This document shows positions 6,257 through 10,805 of a DNA stretch of 10,805 nt, one piece after another; the first letter of the stretch is position 1; each line of letters begins with the position of its first letter. Made by a program: the position numbers and the translations under genes. Below the pieces are notes generated by a model. That model did not search any database, was not told the origin of the DNA, and saw nothing but the letters and a program-made list of their open reading frames with translations. Location: NCBI GenBank assembly GCA_039024295.1, contig JBCDIQ010000192.1:1-10805 (forward strand), in the 5' to 3' direction. This DNA comes from JBCDIQ01 sp039024295 (GTDB taxonomy: Bacteria > Bacteroidota > Bacteroidia > J057).

Positions 6257-7003
6257 TTACTGCTTATTGAGGCTCCAGTCATATTCCATGAATGAAATAG
6301 AGGTCCCCTCAGCAATAGGGGGATTTACATACCGATTTAGAAACTTAACCAAATCCCCAAAGTCGCTGCCGTACCATTCAAAGATTTTAGAAAGTCGAAC
6401 CGCATCCTTCTGAATGTCATTATTGGCACTGCGGATAAAATTTCGCGTAACCCGGTCTAATTGGTTGCCCAAAGTTTCCCCCTTATACGCCTGATTTAGC
6501 AAAGGAGGACAAGATTTTGCCGCACAATTCACTGCAAAATGTATTCGGGGCTCATCGAACCGCTTCCGGATAATTTCATGTTCCACCTGGTTCAAGGTGA
6601 GCACCTGATCCCCAACCCGGATGAAGGGTTTGTCCCAGGGTTTGTCCAGCTTGGTGATGCTGGAAATGGGGTAATTATCGACAATTAGCTTCACTGTGCT
6701 GGCATTGTACAGATTAATCCAATAAGCCAATTTTCGATTTTGGTCCCAGTTACTTGCAGGTTCGTTCTCTGCTAATAAATTGAGGTAATCGTTCAGAGGC
6801 TTGGTATTTTCGCGAATTGCAGCATAATTCACCTTGCCCATGTTGGTAACGTGCTTTTTGAGCAAAGCATCCCATGTTTCGTGAAGGGCTGATTTGGTAA
6901 GAGCTTCGGTGGAGGTGGGGGTTTCATTATACGAAGTATCCAGTAGAGGCATCCCTCCTATCAGGAAGCTTGTCATTACAACTGAAAATATGTACATCTT
7001 CAT
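6257..7003 (-). CDS. DUF547-domain exported protein
   Basis: A 248-residue protein of the DUF547 family, whose biochemical function is not established. The N-terminus MKMYIFSVVMTSFLIGG is a likely signal peptide, so the protein is probably periplasmic or surface-exposed. Family hallmarks visible: KLAYWINLYNASTVKLI (91-107), the conserved cysteine block HFAVNCAAKSCPPL (155-168, Cys160 and Cys165), SKIFEWYGSDFG (205-216), and the ending YDWSLN (241-246). It is the first gene read leftward from the divergent 7004-7179 region and has an exact TAnnTTTG box 35 bp upstream. A terminator follows. The ATG at 7001-7003 is chosen over the one two codons later because both give the same signal peptide and the first is nearer the promoter. 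Confidence 0.9.
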   Translation of the reverse strand: MKMYIFSVVMTSFLIGGMPLLDTSYNETPTSTEALTKSALHETWDALLKKHVTNMGKVNYAAIRENTKPLNDYLNLLAENEPASNWDQNRKLAYWINLYNASTVKLIVDNYPISSITKLDKPWDKPFIRVGDQVLTLNQVEHEIIRKRFDEPRIHFAVNCAAKSCPPLLNQAYKGETLGNQLDRVTRNFIRSANNDIQKDAVRLSKIFEWYGSDFGDLVKFLNRYVNPPIAEGTSISFMEYDWSLNKQ

Positions 7004-7038
7004 CTTCGTTGGCTTTATGGATCGTTAGTTTTTCTAAG

Positions 7039-7046
7039 CAAACATA
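7039..7046 (-). promoter_or_regulatory. Predicted promoter -7 element of the DUF547 gene
   Basis: On the minus strand the sequence is TATGTTTG, an exact match to the Bacteroidota TAnnTTTG box, 35 bp before the ATG at 7003. A -33 TTTG at standard spacing is not seen. Nothing else in the divergent gap (7004-7179) looks like a gene. Confidence 0.5.
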
Positions 7047-7083
7047 CGAATCCAATGCCAGATTGATTGTCTGACCCCTGACA

Positions 7084-7093
7084 TTGCATGCAA
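7084..7093. other. Perfect 10-bp palindrome in the divergent region
   Basis: TTGCATGCAA lies between the minus-strand promoter box (7039-7046) and the plus-strand start at 7180. A dyad here could be a regulator site for either gene, but ten bases can occur by chance. Confidence 0.2.
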
Positions 7094-7179
7094 ATAGGCA
7101 GTTTCTTACGTCTGTTAGGTATCTTGACCCAGCTTTTCCCTTTCAACTATTCATTTGCAACCGACAACCATTTTTTTCC

Positions 7180-9027
7180 ATGAAAAAGACCTTCCTACTC
7201 TGTATCTGTGCATTACTTTTTGGGAGTTTATCTGCACAAATTTGTACCCCAGACACCAATTTTACGGCCCCAGGTATTTATCCGGCAAATATGCCAGATG
7301 CCTGTGTCAATCAACCCTACAGCTTCGTGGTTACCCTGGTGGTTCCACAGGATACATTGGTAAATGTGCCCCCATTGGGTAACCTCCGGGTTCCCATTGA
7401 TAGCTTCATCCTGGATGACATTTTAGGGCTTCCCGCTGGGCTAAGCTACCAATGTAGCCCCGCCAGCTGTACATTTCTGGGAAATGCTTCCTATTGTGTC
7501 GTGGTAAGCGGTACGCCCACTGTTACCGGGTTTTACAGCCTGGATGTAGCAGTTGATTTGTATTCAACGGTTCTTGCCACCTCCTTCAACGCAGTGGACA
7601 CCCTCCGTGCAGCCTTTACTTTCAATGTCACCAATCTGCCAACTGCTGCTATAACTGGCCCTGCTACAGTCTGTGCAGGGGATAGTATTGTACTAGATGC
7701 AGGCAGTGGATTTCCAGCTTACCTGTGGTCAACTGGTGAGACCACGCAAAGTATCTTTGTGAAGGCAGCCGGGAGTTATGGCGTCCGGGTAGGAACAGGC
7801 AGCTGTTCAGACTCTACCTCGGTTTCTGTCACCCAGGTCAGTGGTCCCTCAGTCGCCCTGAACACCCATGACGCCACCTGTGCGGCTACCAATGGTGCAG
7901 CACGGGCCATTTCAACCGGAAATGCACCCTTTACCTATACCTGGACCAATGGACAGACCACGGATTCCATTAGCGGGTTGGCACCAGGAAATTATTCAGT
8001 CACGGTTGTAGATGCCAATGGCTGTAGCGACATACAGTCGTTTACCATTAATAGTACAGGTGGACCCACCCTGGCACCGGCCAGCACCCAGAATGTCACT
8101 TGCAATGGGGGCAATGATGGAGATATCCAGGTAACAGTTTCTGGTGGTACAGGCCCGTTTACTTATTCCTGGTCAAATGGTACCACGTCTCAAAACCTCT
8201 CTATGATTCCTGCGGGCACCTACACCCTTACGGTAACGGATGCCAACAGCTGTGTGGCGGTACTCACCGAAACCTTGACTGAGCCTGCTCAGGCAGTTGA
8301 TGTACTGCTGGTGACCAGCACCGATGTCAGTTGCGCAGCTGGAGTAGATGGCTCTGCTACCGTAACAATAACTGGCGGAACCTTGCCTTACACCTATACC
8401 TGGGACACCAATCCTGCTCAAAATCAGGCTACTGCAACAGGCCTTATGGCAAATACCTATCAGGTAATTGTCAGTGATGACAATGGCTGTCAGGATACGC
8501 TGAACGTGACCATTGCAGAGCCTGCGGCCCTCGATGTAACTACAAGTGGTGTGGACAACCTGTTTGTTAATGGCATGCCCAGCGGAGAGGCAACTGCCAC
8601 AGCAAGTGGGGGAACTCCTCCTTACACCTACTCCTGGGGTAACGGGGCCACAACCGCTATGATCACTGGACTAAGCGGTGGTACGTATATCGTCACCATT
8701 ACAGACGCTAACAACTGCACCATAAACGACACCATTACAATTGGAGAGATGGTTAGCATTCAGGGGGCGTTTGATGCCCTTGAGCAAATCAAGGTGTACC
8801 CTAATCCAACCTCTACAAACCTTTCCGTGGACCTGACTTTGGCTCGCCAACAACATGTTCGCCTGGTCGTAGTTGACCTGCAAGGGCGCGAAATGCTGTC
8901 CCAAGACCTTGGACAAGGGGTTAACTTTGCGCATAACCTTGACATGGGGACACTCCCAAGTGGCACATATCTGCTTAAGGCATGGAGCGAATCGGGAAGC
9001 GCGTATGTACGAGTGGTGAAGGAGTAG
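7180..9027 (+). CDS. Secreted SprB-repeat protein with T9SS sorting domain
   Basis: A 615-residue exported protein, probably cell-surface or released. The signal peptide MKKTFLLCICALLFGSLSA is followed by Gln20. Residues 20-150 are a Cys-containing, Ig-like region; 151-224 form a second Ig/PKD-like unit (ATVCAGDSIVLDAG, then YLWSTGET). Four SprB-type repeats follow at about 225-292, 298-371, 373-450 and 451-524. Each carries the pattern GG-PFTYTW, a G-Y-VTV-D strand, and a DANGC-like turn. Residues 537-615 are a type A C-terminal sorting domain of the type IX (Por) system, opening KVYPNPTSTNLSV and ending LPSGTYLLKAWSESG then VRVVKE. SprB repeats are known from the Flavobacterium gliding adhesin SprB, but the much smaller size here argues for a different adhesin or matrix role, which is inference. 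The frame is open back to TTG 7084; ATG 7180 is chosen because it gives a clean signal peptide. A long hairpin with a T-rich tail follows the stop. Confidence 0.9.
   Translation: MKKTFLLCICALLFGSLSAQICTPDTNFTAPGIYPANMPDACVNQPYSFVVTLVVPQDTLVNVPPLGNLRVPIDSFILDDILGLPAGLSYQCSPASCTFLGNASYCVVVSGTPTVTGFYSLDVAVDLYSTVLATSFNAVDTLRAAFTFNVTNLPTAAITGPATVCAGDSIVLDAGSGFPAYLWSTGETTQSIFVKAAGSYGVRVGTGSCSDSTSVSVTQVSGPSVALNTHDATCAATNGAARAISTGNAPFTYTWTNGQTTDSISGLAPGNYSVTVVDANGCSDIQSFTINSTGGPTLAPASTQNVTCNGGNDGDIQVTVSGGTGPFTYSWSNGTTSQNLSMIPAGTYTLTVTDANSCVAVLTETLTEPAQAVDVLLVTSTDVSCAAGVDGSATVTITGGTLPYTYTWDTNPAQNQATATGLMANTYQVIVSDDNGCQDTLNVTIAEPAALDVTTSGVDNLFVNGMPSGEATATASGGTPPYTYSWGNGATTAMITGLSGGTYIVTITDANNCTINDTITIGEMVSIQGAFDALEQIKVYPNPTSTNLSVDLTLARQQHVRLVVVDLQGREMLSQDLGQGVNFAHNLDMGTLPSGTYLLKAWSESGSAYVRVVKE
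7852..8752 (+). repeat. Four tandem SprB repeats within the T9SS cargo gene
   Basis: Diverged in-frame repeats start near 7852, 8071, 8296 and 8530, each about 205-235 bp. They share DNA similarity around the TYTW codons (for example CCTTACACCTA at 8387 and 8620) and the GATGCCAA-like turn. Repeats 1-3 have a cysteine early (T/S-C) and one in the DANGC turn; repeat 4 keeps only the second (NNC). Confidence 0.8.
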
Positions 9028-9041
9028 TTTTTAAGAGCTTT

Positions 9042-9118
9042 TAGGTAAAAGGTGTTAGGTAATAGGTTGGGGAGTCAATTTCTCCCACCTTTTACCTAAT
9101 GCCTAACACCTGATAGCT
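9042..9118. repeat. Heptamer-phased palindromic repeat, copy 2
   Basis: AGGTNNN units run head to tail on the plus strand at 9043, 9050, 9057 and 9064. After a short spacer the same unit type runs on the minus strand, at 9084-9090, 9091-9097, 9098-9104 and 9105-9111. Both halves fit one 7-base register. The minus-strand core (9111-9094) matches 3110-3127 at 17 of 18 bases. Together with the terminator tail it fills most of the 136-bp gap between the T9SS cargo and DUF58 genes. Confidence 0.75.
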
Positions 9119-9130
9119 AGTTTTCTTTTT
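9042..9130 (+). terminator. Long hairpin with T-rich tail after the T9SS cargo gene
   Basis: The repeat folds on itself. GGGAG (9070-9074) pairs with CTCCC (9082-9086) around a 7-nt loop. AGGT (9064-9067) pairs with ACCT (9087-9090) past a 2-nt bulge. 9050-9062 pairs with 9092-9104, including two G-T wobbles. 9042-9046 pairs with 9108-9112. TTTTCTTTTT (9121-9130) follows after 8 nt. The stem is unusually long for a terminator, but place and tail suit one. Confidence 0.5.
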
Positions 9131-9145
9131 CTGGTCCTTATTGCC

Positions 9146-9153
9146 TAATTTCG
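9146..9153 (+). promoter_or_regulatory. Possible -7 box of the DUF58-aat unit
   Basis: TAATTTCG is one base from TAnnTTTG and ends 10 bp before the ATG at 9164. No -33 element is apparent at the expected distance. Its position after the terminator-like hairpin supports an independent transcription start for DUF58 and aat. Confidence 0.3.
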
Positions 9154-9163
9154 GTGGAACCAA

Positions 9164-10495
9164 ATGGACTTTTTCTCATCTATATTTTTAAGTCGAAGGT
9201 TTTTCATTGCGGCAGGAATAAATGTGGCGGTATTTGTGCTTGCCTATTTTTTCCCATTGCTTATGTCAGTAGCCCAAGGCCTACTAGGGATTATTGCCCT
9301 GTTGCTCTTGGTGGACGGGTGGATGGTATTCCAACCCAGGGAGGGGATAAAAGGGGATCGCAGCTGCCCGGAGAAATTTTCGAATGGAGACCACAACCCT
9401 GTCTGGCTTTGGTTTAAAAATGGATACGCCTTTCCAGTTATGCTGGAAATCATAGACGAAATACCCGTCCAATTTCAGAAAAGAGATTTTTTATTAACGA
9501 CTTCCCTTGCCCCAGAGGAGGAGAAGGAGTTGGAATACCTGCTTAGGCCTACTGAAAGGGGAGAATATCATTTTGGGGCATTAAATGTATATGCAAGGGG
9601 TCCGATTGGACTGGTAAAGCGCAGGTACCGATTCTCCTCAGAACAGATGGTTCCAACCTATCCTTCCTACATACAGTTGAGGAAATTCCAGTTAATGGCC
9701 ATCAGCAACCGCCTGACAGATATTGGGGTAAAAAAAGTTCGGAGATTGGGACACACCACTGAGTTTGAGCAAATCAAAGAATATGTTCGAGGGGATGACT
9801 ACCGCACGGTGAACTGGAAAGCAACTGCCAGGACCGGGAAGCTCATGGTAAACCAGTTTGCAGATGAAAAATCACAGCCGGTCTATTGTCTGATTGACAA
9901 AAGCCGGAACATGAAAATGCCATTTGAGGGGCTAACCTTACTGGACTATGCGATCAATGCTTCATTGGTGATGTCCCATATCGCGATGCATAAGCACGAC
10001 AAGGCAGGTCTGATCACCTTTGCTGAACAAATCAGTACCCGGGTTCCGGCATCGAATCGCCCTGGACATATGAGCAGGATTCAGGAGGCCTTGTACAACC
10101 AGGAAACCCGATTTCTGGAGGCAGATTACGCTCGATTGTTTTCATTTCTTCAATTAAAGGTCCCTCATCGCAGCCTAATGCTGCTTTTTTCCAATTTTGA
10201 GTCCTTGACGGGCATGCGCCGCCACCTCCCTTATTTGCAGCGCATTGCACGGAATCACCTGTTGGTGGTAGTCTTTTTTGAAAATACAGAATTGAAGGAA
10301 TTGATTCAGTCAAGGCCCACAACTACCGAGGAGGTATACATCAAAATCACGGGAGAGCACTTTAATTTCCAGAAAAAACAAATGGTTCGTGAGCTCGACC
10401 GGCATGGCATCATTTCTATCCTCACCACGCCCCAAAACCTGACAGTCAATACCGTCAACAAATACCTGGAAATAAAAGCCAAAGGAGCTATTTGA
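9164..10495 (+). CDS. DUF58 (VWA-like) membrane-anchored protein
   Basis: A 443-residue protein of the DUF58 family, commonly encoded beside MoxR ATPases and Bat proteins; the molecular role is unproven. Two hydrophobic segments (about 13-32 and 35-52) anchor the N-terminus. A beta-rich region follows (about 60-160, with RPTERGEYHFG at 128-138). The family signature is clear: EYVRGDDYRTVNWKATAR at 206-223. A VWA-like domain starts near 240; its first metal-site motif is DKSRN (245-249), so the third position is Asn instead of the Ser of a classical DxSxS site, which is common in this family and may weaken metal binding. The ATG at 9164 gives the full first helix. It lies about 4.1 kb after batC in the same orientation, separated by unrelated genes, and 10 bp before aat, with which it probably forms an operon. 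No moxR gene is in the window. Confidence 0.92.
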   Translation: MDFFSSIFLSRRFFIAAGINVAVFVLAYFFPLLMSVAQGLLGIIALLLLVDGWMVFQPREGIKGDRSCPEKFSNGDHNPVWLWFKNGYAFPVMLEIIDEIPVQFQKRDFLLTTSLAPEEEKELEYLLRPTERGEYHFGALNVYARGPIGLVKRRYRFSSEQMVPTYPSYIQLRKFQLMAISNRLTDIGVKKVRRLGHTTEFEQIKEYVRGDDYRTVNWKATARTGKLMVNQFADEKSQPVYCLIDKSRNMKMPFEGLTLLDYAINASLVMSHIAMHKHDKAGLITFAEQISTRVPASNRPGHMSRIQEALYNQETRFLEADYARLFSFLQLKVPHRSLMLLFSNFESLTGMRRHLPYLQRIARNHLLVVVFFENTELKELIQSRPTTTEEVYIKITGEHFNFQKKQMVRELDRHGIISILTTPQNLTVNTVNKYLEIKAKGAI

Positions 10496-10505
10496 GTTTT
10501 GCTAC

Positions 10506-10805
10506 ATGCCTGTCTTTCGTCTCACCGAAGAAGTCCTGTTTCCCCACCCAAGCTACGCTGAAGAGGGGTTGCTGGCAGTAGGAGGGGACCTGGGTCCAGA
10601 TAGGTTGCTTACTGCCTATGCAAACGGCATTTTTCCCTGGTATTCCCCTGAAGAGCCCATCATGTGGTGGAGTCCGGATCCGAGGTTTATCCTGTATCCC
10701 GAGGATATAAAAATATCTAAAAGCATGAAACAGGTCATTCGCCGGAAACTGTTTCACATTACCTTTGACCAGGATTTCCCAGCCGTCATTCGTGCCTGCC
10801 AAAAA
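10506..10805 (+). CDS. aat: Leucyl/phenylalanyl-tRNA-protein transferase, 5' part
   Basis: The first 100 codons of aat; the gene continues beyond the window edge without a stop. The enzyme moves Leu or Phe from charged tRNA to the N-terminal Arg or Lys of proteins, marking them for ClpS/ClpAP-type degradation in the N-degron pathway. Family motifs in order: FPHPSYAEEGLLAVGGDL (12-29), RLLTAYANGIFPWYS (33-47), and PIMWWSPDPRFIL (51-63), all diagnostic of Aat. The full family length is about 200-240 residues, so roughly half is present. The gap to the DUF58 stop is 10 bp, suggesting co-transcription; functional linkage to DUF58 is not known. The start ATG matches the usual short N-terminus. Confidence 0.95.
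   Translation, partial: MPVFRLTEEVLFPHPSYAEEGLLAVGGDLGPDRLLTAYANGIFPWYSPEEPIMWWSPDPRFILYPEDIKISKSMKQVIRRKLFHITFDQDFPAVIRACQK

Noticed and set aside
6019..6270. 83-codon plus-strand frame across the FMN reductase 5' end and the gap
   Set aside because: Antisense to a clear flavoprotein N-terminus and to the terminator/promoter region; its sequence lacks any motif.
7084..7179. N-terminal extension of the T9SS cargo from TTG 7084
   Set aside because: It would bury the signal peptide 32 residues inside the protein; ATG 7180 gives a standard exported N-terminus.
10488..10802. 104-codon minus-strand frame at the right edge
   Set aside because: Antisense to aat, whose plus-strand translation contains several diagnostic motifs.
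1..10805. Defence island, prophage, integrative element or insertion sequence
   Set aside because: No transposase, integrase, restriction, toxin-antitoxin or phage motif is seen, no tRNA or att-like direct repeats, and most of the genes belong to common Bacteroidota chromosomal families.

Overview
This window reads as ordinary chromosome of a member of the phylum Bacteroidota, most likely in or near the Saprospiria/Chitinophagia. The evidence is a secreted SprB-repeat protein with a type IX secretion (Por) C-terminal sorting domain, a Bat-type VWA plus TPR gene pair, DUF4199 and DUF547 proteins, and promoter-like TAnnTTTG boxes, the Bacteroidota -7 element, at exact matches upstream of two genes. 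Shine-Dalgarno signals are poor throughout, which also fits. The class-level guess is inference; the phylum is well supported.

Layout. 34-537 (+) is a DUF4199 membrane protein. 695-3094 (+) is pheT, the phenylalanyl-tRNA synthetase beta chain, behind an exact TACCTTTG box. 3087-3200 is a heptamer-phased, partly palindromic intergenic repeat. 3213-5031 (+) is a two-gene overlapping unit, batB (VWA) and a batC-like TPR gene, followed after 49 bp by a small unrecognised lipoprotein gene (5081-5596). Two minus-strand genes come next: an NADPH-dependent FMN reductase-family flavoprotein (5650-6165) and, upstream of it, a DUF547 protein (6257-7003), with a good terminator-like hairpin between them. 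Divergent from these, 7180-9027 (+) encodes a 615-residue T9SS cargo with four SprB repeats. A second copy of the heptamer repeat (about 9042-9118) forms a long hairpin followed by a T-rich tract. The window closes with a DUF58 gene (9164-10495, +) and, 10 bp later, the first 100 codons of aat (leucyl/phenylalanyl-tRNA-protein transferase), cut by the window edge.

How the genes work together. BatB, the BatC-like protein and the DUF58 protein belong to the family set that often sits with a MoxR AAA+ ATPase in Bacteroidota. Here the DUF58 gene is about 4.1 kb from batB/batC, and neither moxR, batA nor batD is in view, so the cluster is rearranged or split. PheT and Aat are linked only biochemically: PheRS makes the Phe-tRNA that Aat can use. 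Nothing suggests co-regulation.

I found no tRNA, rRNA, CRISPR array, transposase, phage gene or defence system, and no convincing undescribed multi-gene system. The most unusual signal is the pair of heptamer-phased intergenic repeats, which share an 18-nt core (17/18 identical) in opposite orientations about 6 kb apart. All function calls rest on reading motifs by eye; no database search was run.
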